From an uncultured Lachnospiraceae bacterium (GTDB taxonomy: Bacteria; Bacillota; Clostridia; Lachnospirales; Lachnospiraceae), in NCBI GenBank assembly GCA_900550235.1, contig URRQ01000016.1:1-43480 (forward strand): 43,480 nucleotides of DNA. Direction: 5' to 3'. The notes under the pieces are model-generated. The model was not told the DNA's origin. It did not search any database and saw only the letters and a list, made by a program, of their open reading frames with translations. Below, piece by piece: positions 1 to 7,385 of the stretch; the first letter of the stretch is position 1, and each line of letters starts with the position of its first letter. Both the position numbers and the translations under genes were made by a program.

Positions 1-32
1 GTCATCGACAACTTTATGGAAGGAGTAACACT

Positions 33-467
33 ATGGCTTATAAACACATTCTCATCGCGGTCGATCTCTCCCCGGAAAGCAAAGTTCTGGTAGAGAAAGC
101 AGTCTCTATGGCTCGCCCCTACAATGCGAAAGTTTCTCTGATCCACGTAGATGTAAACTACTCTGACCTATACACCGGGCTTATTGATGTGAATCTGGGT
201 GATATGCAGAAACGCATCTCAGAAGAGACACATCATGCGCTGACCGAGCTTTCCACTAATGCAGGCTACCCAATCACTGAAACCCTGAGCGGCAGCGGCG
301 ACCTGGGCCAAGTTCTGGTCGATGCAATCAAGAAATACGATATGGATCTGGTGGTTTGTGGTCACCACCAGGACTTCTGGAGCAAACTGATGTCTTCCGC
401 ACGTCAGCTGATCAACACCGTTCACGTTGATATGCTGATTGTTCCGCTGCGCGACGAAGAAGAATAA
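33..467 (+). CDS. uspA: Universal stress protein A (E. coli type)
   Basis: A 144-residue protein that I recognise as E. coli UspA. It is a cytoplasmic single-domain Usp fold protein induced in growth arrest and by many stresses, and the E. coli protein is reported as a homodimer. The N-terminus [13 protein letters not shown] is the first beta strand of the fold, and the Usp domain fills the protein. The start has a strong ribosome binding site (GGAGT, positions 20-24). Its own promoter would lie left of the window; only 32 upstream bases are present. A rho-independent terminator follows at about 491. This belongs to the enterobacterial segment and is unrelated to the clostridial genes right of ~3597. 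Confidence 0.97.
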
Positions 468-490
468 TCTTCCCTCTACGACGTGTTCCT

Positions 491-520
491 GAACGCCCGC
501 ATATGCGGGCGTTTTGCTTT
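491..520 (+). terminator. uspA terminator
   Basis: A GC-rich stem (CGCCCGC at 494-500 paired with GCGGGCG at 505-511, loop ATAT) is followed by TTTTGCTTT. It lies 24 bases after the uspA stop, as expected for a rho-independent terminator. Confidence 0.85.
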
Positions 521-784
521 TTGGCGCGCCTTGTTACCTGATCCAGCGTAAACACCTTATCTGGCCTACGGTCTGCGTTCGCAATCAAAATCCCCAGCCA
601 ATACAATATTTAACACCATCATATTTTCCATCATTAGTGTGATCAGCTGGTTATTTTCTGTTGTAATAGTGTATTAATCTATTCACCGCATCAATATTAA
701 GAATCTCTGACAGATGTAAACTTTTTCGCGCGTTATCCCTTACGCGTTCATACTTTTCAGGATGGTATTGGAAGGTTAATAAAT
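521..784. other. Intergenic region upstream of dtpB
   Basis: An AT-rich spacer with no convincing gene. It must contain the dtpB promoter, but I could not pick a -35/-10 pair with confidence. The dtpB start is preceded by a weak AAGGTTAATAAAT ribosome binding region. Confidence 0.5.
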
Positions 785-2253
785 ATGAATACAACAACAC
801 CCATGGGGATGCTGCAGCAACCTCGCCCATTTTTCATGATCTTTTTTGTCGAGTTATGGGAGCGATTCGGCTACTACGGCGTGCAGGGCGTACTGGCGGT
901 TTTCTTCGTTAAACAGCTTGGATTCTCGCAAGAGCAGGCTTTTGTCACTTTTGGTGCTTTTGCTGCGCTGGTCTATGGCCTCATTTCCATTGGCGGCTAT
1001 GTCGGCGACCACCTGCTGGGGACCAAACGCACCATTGTTCTTGGAGCACTTGTGCTGGCGATTGGCTACTTCATGACCGGCATGTCGCTACTTAAGCCTG
1101 ACCTGATTTTCATCGCCCTGGGGACTATCGCTGTAGGTAACGGCCTGTTTAAAGCTAACCCAGCCAGCTTGCTTTCGAAGTGCTATCCGCCGAAAGATCC
1201 GCGGCTTGATGGCGCATTCACCCTGTTCTATATGTCGATCAACATCGGCTCGTTGATAGCGTTATCGCTGGCCCCTGTGATCGCTGATAGATTCGGTTAT
1301 TCAGTCACCTACAACCTGTGCGGGGCGGGGTTAATTATCGCATTACTGGTTTACATCGCCTGTCGTGGAATGGTGAAAGACATTGGTTCTGAACCCGACT
1401 TCCGGCCAATGAGCTTCAGCAAACTGTTGTACGTATTACTTGGCAGCGTGGTGATGCTCTTCGTATGTGCATGGCTATGCACAACGTAGAAGTCGCCAAT
1501 CTGGTGCTGATTGTTCTCTCCATCGTCGTCACCATCATCTTCTTTCGTCAGGCATTCAAGCTGGATAAAACCGGGCGCAATAAAATGTTTGTCGCCTTTG
1601 TCCTGATGCTCGAAGCGGTGGTGTTTTACATTCTCTACGCCCAGATGCCAACATCGCTGAACTTCTTTGCCATCAACAACGTGCATCATGAAATTCTCGG
1701 TTTTTCCATCAACCCGGTCAGCTTCCAGGCGCTTAACCCGTTCTGGGTGGTACTCGCCAGCCCAATACTGGCAGGCATTTACACGCATCTGGGTAACAAA
1801 GGCAAAGACCTCTCGATGCCGATGAAATTTACTCTCGGCATGTTTATGTGCTCACTGGGCTTTTTGACGGCGGCAGCTGCGGGAATGTGGTTTGCGGATG
1901 CACAAGGGCTGACATCGCCATGGTTTATCGTGCTGGTGTACTTATTCCAGAGCCTGGGTGAACTGTTTATTAGCGCCCTTGGCCTGGCGATGATTGCTGC
2001 CCTGGTGCCGCAGCATTTGATGGGCTTTATTCTCGGGATGTGGTTCCTGACGCAGGCTGCCGCGTTCTTGCTGGGCGGCTATGTGGCAACATTTACCGCG
2101 GTGCCGGACAACATTACCGATCCGCTTGAGACGTTGCCCGTCTATACCAACGTGTTTGGTAAGATTGGTCTGGTCACGCTGGGCGTTGCAGTAGTGATGC
2201 TGTTGATGGTGCCGTGGCTGAAACGCATGATTGCGACGCCGGAAAGCCATTAA
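785..2253 (+). pseudogene. dtpB: Dipeptide/tripeptide permease B, frameshifted
   Basis: This is E. coli DtpB (YhiP), a 12-helix proton-coupled oligopeptide transporter of the POT/PTR family in the inner membrane. The first frame (785-1489) carries the family signature ELWERFGYYGVQG near residue 27 and the first half of the helices. The second frame, open from 1465 to 2253, carries the rest. Translation passes from the first frame to the second around 1474-1477, where TGG-CTA-TGC replaces the expected TGG-CTN-ATG, so one base is missing. As written, the protein stops at residue 234 of about 489. The flanking sequence is otherwise intact, so this may be a sequencing or assembly error rather than a real mutation. 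It sits between uspA and rsmJ exactly as in E. coli. Confidence 0.9.
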
Positions 2254-2269
2254 TTATTCTTGCAGAAAG

Positions 2270-2298
2270 CAGGGTAGCGTTATCGCTACCCTGTTTTA
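2270..2298. terminator. Bidirectional terminator between dtpB and rsmJ
   Basis: A perfect 10-bp stem (CAGGGTAGCG 2270-2279, CGCTACCCTG 2284-2293) with loop TTAT is followed by TTTT. It lies between the converging dtpB and rsmJ genes and could end transcription from both sides. Confidence 0.8.
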
Positions 2299-2301
2299 GT
2301 T

Positions 2302-3054
2302 TTACACTGGCGTACCTGCATAGATATCAAAGCGATGCCCTTTAGTGACTACCGCGTTTGGCGTGGCGACATTCGCCAGCGGTGGCGCGTAGTCCGGGCG
2401 CTTTACCACCACGCGTTTGGTCGCCAGCAAGCGTGCAGGCTCCAGTAATCCATCGGCATCAAGATCCGGTCCCACCAGCGACTGAAAGACACGCATCTCT
2501 TTTTTCACTAGCGCGCTTTTCTGCTTATGCGGGAACATCGGGTCGAGGTACACCACCTGCGGACGCGGCGTGATATCGGTTAACGCCGTCAGACTCGACG
2601 CATGGATCAGCTGTAAACGTTCCTGCAGCCACGGACCGATTTCCGGGTCGGCATAGCCGCGCGCCAGGCCATCATCAAGCAGTGCCGCAACCACCGGATT
2701 ACGTTCCAGCATTCGTACGCGGCAGCCTACCGAGGCCAGTACAAACGCATCGCGCCCCAGCCCAGCTGTCGCATCGACCACATCCGGCAGGTAATCGCCT
2801 TTAATGCCAACCGCCTTCGCCACCGCTTCACCGCGTCCACCGCCAAATTTGCGCCGATGGGCCATCGCACCGCCCACGAAATCCACGAAGATACCGCCGA
2901 GTTTGGGTTCATCACGTTTGCGCAGTTCCAGATGTTCCGGCGTCATCACCAGCGCCATCAGGTTATCTTCATCGTGTTCCAGTCCCCAGCGGGCGGCAAG
3001 AACAGATAAGGCGCCGTTTCCGGCGCCTGTTTCATCTACTAAGCAGATTTTCAC
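2302..3054 (-). CDS. rsmJ: 16S rRNA (guanine1516-N2)-methyltransferase
   Basis: A 250-residue protein recognised as E. coli RsmJ (YhiQ), the SAM-dependent enzyme that makes m2G1516 in 16S rRNA. The Rossmann methyltransferase motif I is visible as VVDATAGLGRDAF near residue 92, and the catalytic-type motif YLDPMFPHKQ near residue 169. The length is normal. It lies 8 bases downstream of prlC on the same strand, as in E. coli. The reading frame is intact, which supports good sequence quality here despite the nearby dtpB frameshift. Confidence 0.96.
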   Translation of the reverse strand: MKICLVDETGAGNGALSVLAARWGLEHDEDNLMALVMTPEHLELRKRDEPKLGGIFVDFVGGAMAHRRKFGGGRGEAVAKAVGIKGDYLPDVVDATAGLGRDAFVLASVGCRVRMLERNPVVAALLDDGLARGYADPEIGPWLQERLQLIHASSLTALTDITPRPQVVYLDPMFPHKQKSALVKKEMRVFQSLVGPDLDADGLLEPARLLATKRVVVKRPDYAPPLANVATPNAVVTKGHRFDIYAGTPV

Positions 3055-3062
3055 GTGAATAA

Positions 3063-3593
3063 TCAGCCTTTGATCCCGTAATGCTCCAGCATTGCATCCA
3101 GCTGCGGCTCGCGGCCACGGAAGCGCTTGAACAGTTCCATCGGCTCTTCAGAACCGCCACGGGTAAGGATATTATCGAGGAACGATTGTCCGGTCTGACG
3201 GTTGAAAATCCCTTCATCTTCGAAGCGAGAGAAGGCATCTGCCGCCAGTACGTCTGCCCACAGATAGCTGTAGTAACCCGCTGCGTAGCCACCAGCAAAA
3301 ATATGGCTGAAGGCATGCGGGAAGCGGCCCCACGTTGGGCCCGGCACCACGGCGACCTGTTTTTTAATTTCCGCCAGCGTCTCGAGGATTTTAGCCCCTT
3401 GCTGCGGGTTAAACTCCGCGTGCAGACGGAAATCAAACAGACCGAACTCCAGTTGACGCAGAATAAACAGCGCTGCCTGGTAGTTTTTCGCCGCCAGCAT
3501 TTTATCCAGCAACTCTTTCGGCAGCGGTTCGCCGGTTTCATAGTGACCAGAGATAAACGCCAGCGCCTCCGGCTCCCAGCACCAGTTTTCCAT
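3063..3593 (-). pseudogene. prlC: Oligopeptidase A, C-terminal fragment (cut by join)
   Basis: The C-terminal ~177 residues of E. coli oligopeptidase A (PrlC), a cytoplasmic M3-family zinc metallopeptidase of about 680 residues. The visible part begins at MENWCWEPEALAF and runs to the natural C-terminus LEHYGIKG. The HExxH zinc site lies upstream and is absent. Upstream of the Met codon at 3591-3593 the sequence changes abruptly to a clostridial fic gene, so this is a truncation by a chimeric join, not a natural pseudogene. The in-frame ATG two codons upstream (the extra MSS) comes from the fic side. Confidence 0.92.
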
Positions 3594-3597
3594 TGAT
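3583..3597. other. Join between E. coli and clostridial DNA
   Basis: Left of here every gene is E. coli; right of here every gene is low-GC Firmicutes. Read on the minus strand, the fic sequence runs through GTCATCAATGGAAAA and the prlC sequence starts from ATGGAAAACTGG, so the two share about eight bases (ATGGAAAA). The exact breakpoint is therefore ambiguous within this stretch. Two genes are truncated in the same place, which is what an assembly or cloning chimera gives. Confidence 0.85.
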
Positions 3598-3795
3598 GAC
3601 ATCCCTGACCTGATTCAAAGAAAGCGAATTTGCCTCTATTTTTAAGGATGAATGAATAGATTTAATACGATTATTTTTCCTAAGGTGTGGTTTCGCCTCC
3701 ATATCACTGAGCAATGTAATACGCCCGATTTTTTCCGAAATAGATGCTACATAAGATACTATACGATTTGTAATTGTAAACGGCGGTTCATACAT
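3594..3795 (-). pseudogene. Fic family protein, N-terminal fragment (cut by join)
   Basis: About 67 residues matching the N-terminal region of Fic/DOC-family proteins: start MYEPPFTITNRIVSYV, then the Fic_N-type segment NNRIKSIHSSLKIEANSLSL and NQVRDVING. Fic proteins transfer AMP or other groups from nucleotides to target proteins; the catalytic HxFx(D/E)GNGR motif would lie further downstream and is missing. The start has a ribosome binding site (GGAGGATGGAAAGAC before ATG). The frame runs into prlC sequence at the join, giving a false chimeric ORF ending at 3538. In the real organism the gene is presumably complete. Confidence 0.75.
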
Positions 3796-3921
3796 GTCTT
3801 TCCATCCTCCACTACTTGCGTATTATCTTGCGTACTTTCTTCCTCTATTATACAATAATATAAATATTTTTCAACAGAGAAAACACAAACAAGATTGTCT
3901 CCACTTCAAACAGATTCCCCG

Positions 3922-4431
3922 TCAAATATTATAATTTTCATTTAAAAAATGTTGGACATCTTTTTTACTCGAAAACCATATAACTTTATCATTATATTTT
4001 TTCAAAATGTTTTCTATTGCTCTAAGATTTTCATTTTGAAAAGTGTCAGTCCATTTCAAAAGATTATAAACCGATTTTAGACTTTCTTTTTTACCTTTTT
4101 CCATTCCTAATTTTCTTTTAATGAATCTTATAATAATTCTGCATTTATACAAATGTTTCGGCATATTCAAGACATAGATTTTATCAGCCTCATCAAAACT
4201 TTGTTGCACCCATTTATAATATACACCTTCAATTATCCAATCACTATTAGTCAATATTTTTTGTAATGATATATTTCTATCTTCAATTGATCTTTTTACC
4301 CCATATCCTTCTGTGTGATTGTCCCAATATACATCATCTAAATCAAAGTGTGGAATATTATATATCTTAGAAAGTACATTAGCTAAATAAGTCTTACCCG
4401 AACCACTACAACCAATAATATGTATTTTCAA
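3922..4431 (-). CDS. P-loop kinase-like protein (topology modulation/FlaR-like)
   Basis: A 169-residue P-loop NTPase of the small adenylate-kinase-like group often annotated as 'DNA topology modulation protein FlaR' or uncharacterised kinase. The start KIHIIGCSGSGKTYLA is a Walker A motif, followed by the typical PHFDLDDVYWDN segment (residue ~28) and the DWIIEGVYY segment (~70). I choose the TTG at 4431, because GGAGGTGG sits eight bases before it; an upstream ATG at 4464 has no good ribosome binding site and adds 11 atypical residues. The natural substrate is unknown. The gene is AT-rich and in an accessory patch. Confidence 0.7.
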   Translation of the reverse strand: MKIHIIGCSGSGKTYLANVLSKIYNIPHFDLDDVYWDNHTEGYGVKRSIEDRNISLQKILTNSDWIIEGVYYKWVQQSFDEADKIYVLNMPKHLYKCRIIIRFIKRKLGMEKGKKESLKSVYNLLKWTDTFQNENLRAIENILKKYNDKVIWFSSKKDVQHFLNENYNI

Positions 4432-4460
4432 ATCTCTCCACCTCCAAGTTCCTATTATTT

Positions 4461-4580
4461 TCATGAATATATTCTAATATATGATATGCATTCTTCTAGC
4501 AGCTTCTTTTTATAAGCAATCTCACTTCTCTTTGCAAATATAGTCTCATCAATATCTGTTGTATGCTCTTTCCTAATCTG
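4461..4580 (-). pseudogene. Possible 3' remnant of an older gene
   Basis: A 39-codon open stretch with coding-like composition (charged residues, tail EIAYKKKLLEECISYIR), ending in TGA that overlaps an ATG at 4464 in ATGA style. There is no start codon with a ribosome binding site, and an in-frame TAG lies at 4581-4583, where the -10 of the rightward toxin promoter also lies. It looks like the tail of a gene cut off when the toxin locus arrived, but it could be chance. Confidence 0.3.
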
Positions 4581-4587
4581 CTATAAT
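4559..4587 (+). promoter_or_regulatory. Promoter of type I toxin mRNA
   Basis: TTGTAT (4559-4564), 17 bases, then a perfect TATAAT (4582-4587). Transcription would begin near 4594, about 115 bases before the toxin start. Confidence 0.7.
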
Positions 4588-4709
4588 TATTCTATGGTAC
4601 TACCATTTACGGTAGGCGGTTAGTCCTTCTTCAGAGGGACTGTGACTCTCTGTTTACATAGAAATCCCCAGACCATCTGACGGAAATCTTGCTAAAGGAG
4701 GGGATGCCG

Positions 4710-4805
4710 ATGTTGACTCTCGAAAGTCTAATTGCTGTTCTCAGTTTATGCTTAACGGCTTTTGGACTCGGTTACTCAATAGGATGCAATCACGCAAAAA
4801 AATAA
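4710..4805 (+). CDS. Small hydrophobic toxin (holin-like, type I TA)
   Basis: A 31-residue peptide starting MLTLESLIAVLSL, with one hydrophobic helix (about residues 6-24) and a basic tail ending HAKK. It resembles the 'putative holin-like toxin' and Fst-like membrane peptides of Firmicutes type I toxin-antitoxin loci. The ribosome binding site AAAGGAGG (4694-4701) is spaced correctly for the ATG at 4710; an ATG at 4704 is too close. A promoter lies at 4559-4587, a terminator hairpin follows directly, and a convergent antisense RNA gene overlaps its 3' end. The 5' leader segment GGCGGTTAGTCC (4616-4627) can pair with GGGCTAACCGTC in the 3' region near 4857-4869, typical of a folded, poorly translated toxin mRNA. 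Toxicity itself is inferred. Confidence 0.7.
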   Translation: MLTLESLIAVLSLCLTAFGLGYSIGCNHAKK

Positions 4806-4838
4806 CCGCCCCAGCCTCGCAAACTGAACGGTTATTTT
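4799..4838. terminator. Shared bidirectional terminator of toxin and antitoxin RNAs
   Basis: AAAATAACCG (4799-4808) pairs with CGGTTATTTT (4829-4838). The A-run on the left and T-run on the right make it usable in both directions, so the two convergent RNAs overlap across the hairpin. Confidence 0.75.
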
Positions 4839-4887
4839 CATAACTAAGCATAATGTGGGCTAACCGTCTATCGGTAGCACCTCTTCT
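4799..4887 (-). ncRNA. Putative antisense antitoxin RNA
   Basis: A leftward transcript of about 90 nt is predicted from the strong promoter at 4894-4922 to the hairpin at 4799-4838. It is fully complementary to the 3' part of the toxin mRNA, and its 5' segment (CTACCGATAGACGGTTAG) resembles the toxin leader (TACGGTAGGCGGTTAG). This arrangement is like the convergent Fst/RNAII and TxpA/RatA systems. It carries no ORF of note. Confidence 0.6.
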
Positions 4888-4893
4888 ATAATC

Positions 4894-4922
4894 ATACTAC
4901 CACTAATCATATGACATGTCAA
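4894..4922 (-). promoter_or_regulatory. Promoter of antisense RNA
   Basis: On the minus strand, TTGACA (4917-4922), 17 bases, TAGTAT (4894-4899). The -35 is perfect and stronger than that of the toxin promoter, as expected for an abundant antitoxin RNA. Confidence 0.7.
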
Positions 4923-4931
4923 AGATTATTG

Positions 4932-5381
4932 CTATTTTATGACGACATTCCATTTATTTTCAGAAATAACATATTGAAATTCCGTCAAGCTATCATCTAA
5001 TATGACTTGAATCAATTCTTCCAAATCATCTACCGTATTTTTCTCCGACAATTCACTTTTCGCAACCCACTGCATTTCCCCCTCTTCTGAAGAACAAATC
5101 TCCCCTCTAAATTGATCCGTGCGGAACAAAAACACAATATAACGTCCACTTTCTGTAGGAAACTGTTTGATTCCACACAGTTTTGGTTCATAGATTGTCA
5201 AACCAGTTTCTTCTTTCATTTCACGAATGACAGCGTCAATGATAGATTCTCCTTTTTCAATATGTCCACCAGGTAGAGTAACCCCCTTCCAATCCTGCTT
5301 TATTCTGTCCTGCAGTAAAAAACTATCACCTTTATAAATTAAACAAAGAACTGCTAATTCAATATGCTCTGCCCTTCCCAT
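4932..5381 (-). CDS. NUDIX hydrolase (MutT-like)
   Basis: A 149-residue NUDIX hydrolase, a family that cleaves nucleoside diphosphates linked to another moiety. The Nudix box is complete: GGHIEKGES followed by REMKEETGL, around residues 38-60, with the metal-binding REMKEE glutamates. Related proteins are annotated as 8-oxo-dGTP diphosphatases, but the substrate cannot be read from the sequence. The start MGRAEHIELAVLCL follows a GGAGG ribosome binding site. It is the middle of three small leftward accessory genes between the toxin locus and the broken recombinase. Confidence 0.85.
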   Translation of the reverse strand: MGRAEHIELAVLCLIYKGDSFLLQDRIKQDWKGVTLPGGHIEKGESIIDAVIREMKEETGLTIYEPKLCGIKQFPTESGRYIVFLFRTDQFRGEICSSEEGEMQWVAKSELSEKNTVDDLEELIQVILDDSLTEFQYVISENKWNVVIK

Positions 5382-5423
5382 ATGAATTCCTCCAAAAAAT
5401 CTGACTTTTCAAACCTATATCAT

Positions 5424-5906
5424 TTACACCACTTCACATCCGTATCTGAAAATATGAAAAACATCTTGTTTTTTATAAAATTCAAATCCTAACCGTTTAT
5501 ATAAATTTTGCGCCGGATTTGTTTGAATTGCCACAACTAAAACCGGAATACCCAATTCTTTTGATATTCCTTTCAAATATTCCAAAAACAATGTACCTAT
5601 TCCTCTATTTTGAGCTTTTTCTATTATTTTAATGAGAACATTGTCAATTTTATCTTTTTTCTGATCGTAACTCAAAAAACCAACCGTCTCATTTTGCCAC
5701 AATATTTTTTTGAAAAATGTCATTTTTCTTCTATCAGCGAAAGCATTAAATATAATTTTCTCATTATATTCACCAAAAAACTCCCTATGTTCAATCACAT
5801 ATTTACTATGCGAAACTTTTTCTACATATACAAAATCTTCCACATCATTCTCATTTACATCCTCTAAAACAAATCCTTCATTTTTTAATTCCGATGTTAA
5901 TTCCAT
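5424..5906 (-). CDS. GNAT family N-acetyltransferase
   Basis: A 160-residue acetyltransferase of the GNAT fold. The acetyl-CoA binding motif is seen as AQNRGIGTLFLEYL near residue 95, followed by a beta strand (VLVVAIQ) and the typical C-terminal NLYKRLGFEFYKK near residue 133. The acceptor substrate is unknown. The start follows TTAGGAGGTTATT. It precedes the NUDIX gene by 42 bases on the same strand, so the two may be cotranscribed. Confidence 0.85.
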   Translation of the reverse strand: MELTSELKNEGFVLEDVNENDVEDFVYVEKVSHSKYVIEHREFFGEYNEKIIFNAFADRRKMTFFKKILWQNETVGFLSYDQKKDKIDNVLIKIIEKAQNRGIGTLFLEYLKGISKELGIPVLVVAIQTNPAQNLYKRLGFEFYKKQDVFHIFRYGCEVV

Positions 5907-5954
5907 AATAACCTCCTAAGATTACTGACTCTATAAACGTACAGTATCATAAAA

Positions 5955-6538
5955 TCATCTACTATTCAAACAACTTTTTTCATAGTCCTTAAAAAGTTTA
6001 TCCAATGTCGTTCTGCTGATGTTAAGCTCTGCAGCTATAGAACTTTTTGTTCCATTTCGACTCATATATTTCTGATAATATTCTTCAATATCTGGTACAA
6101 CCACCGCTTTACGACCTTTATACTTTCCCTTTTGTTTCGCTATCGCAATCCCCTCACGTTGTCTCTCTAAGATCATGGCTCTTTCAAATTCTGCGATAGC
6201 AGCCATCATTGTCATCTGTAACTTCCCAGCCGGTGTCTTGGTATCAAAGTTTTCCTTCAAGCTAACAAACTTCGCTCCATTACTTTCAATTTGTTGTACA
6301 ATCGCAAGCAAATCCGCCGTAGATCTTCCTAGTCTGGAAAATTCTTCTACATACGCCGTATCGTCTTCACGGATATATTCCAACATCTCCTGCAGTATCG
6401 GTCTATTAACGTCCTTACCGGAAGCTTTCTCCACAAACCATTTGTCTATATTATATTTTTTAAAGATTCCCTTTGTCGTGCTTCATTCTATTCTATCGTA
6501 GATACTCGCACGTATGCTATATTCTTTCCTTTTGCCAT
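5955..6538 (-). pseudogene. Serine recombinase/resolvase, broken by stop and frameshift
   Basis: A Tn3/Hin-type serine recombinase of about 194 codons. Starting at ATG 6538 the frame gives MAKGKNIAYVRVST, which contains the catalytic serine, then hits TAG at 6488-6490 where a Gln (CAG) is expected. Further on, a run of six A's (minus strand, 6456-6461) is one base short, moving the rest to another frame. The long remaining ORF (5955-6434) holds EEFSRLGRSTADLL, the DNA-contacting arginines, MMAAIAEFERAMILERQ and a C-terminal helix-turn-helix. Two independent lesions make true decay more likely than a single sequencing error. It probably belonged to a mobile element or phase-variation system whose other parts are gone. 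Confidence 0.8.
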
Positions 6539-6662
6539 ATTAATCACCATTGTCCATTTAGATTCTTAAAAATCAGTTTCGTTTTGTTCATAAATTGATA
6601 TTCCATTCTATTTTAACATATTTCATCATGTAGTTGCTTGTCCATTTACAGTATACCCTACA

Positions 6663-6968
6663 TTAACATCTTTCTCCTGCCATACTCAGTGCTTTTGTTG
6701 TCCAGATTATCACTTCCCATAGTCCTGATTTATAATTCGCCCTATACTCATATCGATACAATACACATTCATCATGGTATTCTTCAAAGACATCTTTTCC
6801 GTATTTGTCAATGTGACGAAGTACCGTTATTCCCATATCTACTAAGACTCTACTCGATAGCTCTGTCCAAATATCTTTCTCTATATCCTCCAATGAAATA
6901 CTAGCATCATAATATGTCTGAATCGTACTTTTCCATGTACACCAGTACACCAAGTCAGCAGATTGCAA
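6663..6968 (-). CDS. Hypothetical small protein
   Basis: Up to 101 residues from a TTG at 6968; not recognised. It is rich in acidic and aromatic residues (for example SLEDIEKDIWTELSSRV) and has codon use like a real gene, but I see no ribosome binding site at the TTG, and an in-frame TAG lies just upstream. No membrane segment or known motif. It may be a 3' fragment of an older gene of the decaying island next to the tRNA. Confidence 0.35.
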   Translation of the reverse strand: MQSADLVYWCTWKSTIQTYYDASISLEDIEKDIWTELSSRVLVDMGITVLRHIDKYGKDVFEEYHDECVLYRYEYRANYKSGLWEVIIWTTKALSMAGERC

Positions 6969-7131
6969 AAAATGTGAATGATACGTTACGCTTTTCTAAC
7001 TGTAACCCTATGTAACCCGAACAAACACTCGATTCTAGCTAGATTTTTACCATTAATATTAGACAATAACTTCATTAATTAGGGTATCCAAAGTTCGAAA
7101 AACGGCGTAAATACGCCATTTTCCACAACGC
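6969..7131. other. Spacer between island remnants and tRNA-Lys
   Basis: No gene is visible here. It contains a short direct repeat GTAACCC-TAT-GTAACCC just before position 7020 and a small hairpin GGCGTA/TACGCC at 7104-7117 followed by ATTTT. Confidence 0.4.
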
Positions 7132-7180
7132 AAAAAGAAGCACCGCCCCCACAGCTCACGGCTGCAAAAACAGTGCTTCC
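7132..7180 (-). terminator. Terminator downstream of tRNA-Lys
   Basis: On the minus strand GAAGCACTG (right arm) pairs with CGGTGCTTC (left arm), with an inner CAGC/GCTG hairpin, followed by TTTTT. It begins six bases after the tRNA 3' end. Confidence 0.75.
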
Positions 7181-7185
7181 TATAG

Positions 7186-7258
7186 TGCGCGATCAGGGGT
7201 TCGAACCCTGGACACCCTGATTAAGAGTCAGGTGCTCTACCAACTGAGCTAATCGCGC
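7186..7258 (-). tRNA. tRNA-Lys (anticodon CTT)
   Basis: A 73-nt cloverleaf on the minus strand. The acceptor GCGCGAT (7252-7258) pairs with ATCGCGC (7187-7193); the D arm contains AGCTCAGTTGGTAGAGC, the anticodon loop is CTCTTAA (anticodon at 7223-7225) and the T arm has GGTTCGAACCC. CCA is not encoded. A promoter lies just upstream and a terminator follows. Confidence 0.95.
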
Positions 7259-7294
7259 ATTTGCATTATTTAATTATTCCTTAACGCAAGTGAT

Positions 7295-7323
7295 ATTATA
7301 TAACAGTTTTCTAAATAATGCAA
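7295..7323 (-). promoter_or_regulatory. Promoter of tRNA-Lys
   Basis: On the minus strand TTGCAT (7318-7323), 17 bases, TATAAT (7295-7300), about 37 bases before the tRNA 5' end. Confidence 0.7.
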
Positions 7324-7385
7324 TAGAATTTTCAAATTTTTTTCATAAATCTACATTTATTTTTTATATTTCATTTGTATCCAGT

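Noticed and set aside
1..3593. Horizontal transfer of E. coli genes into a Firmicute
   Set aside because: Near-native E. coli sequence and order, two truncated genes at the join and no transfer machinery make an artefact far more likely.
3538..3795. An 85-residue ORF spanning the join
   Set aside because: The last residues are prlC read out of frame; only the first ~67 are Fic sequence.
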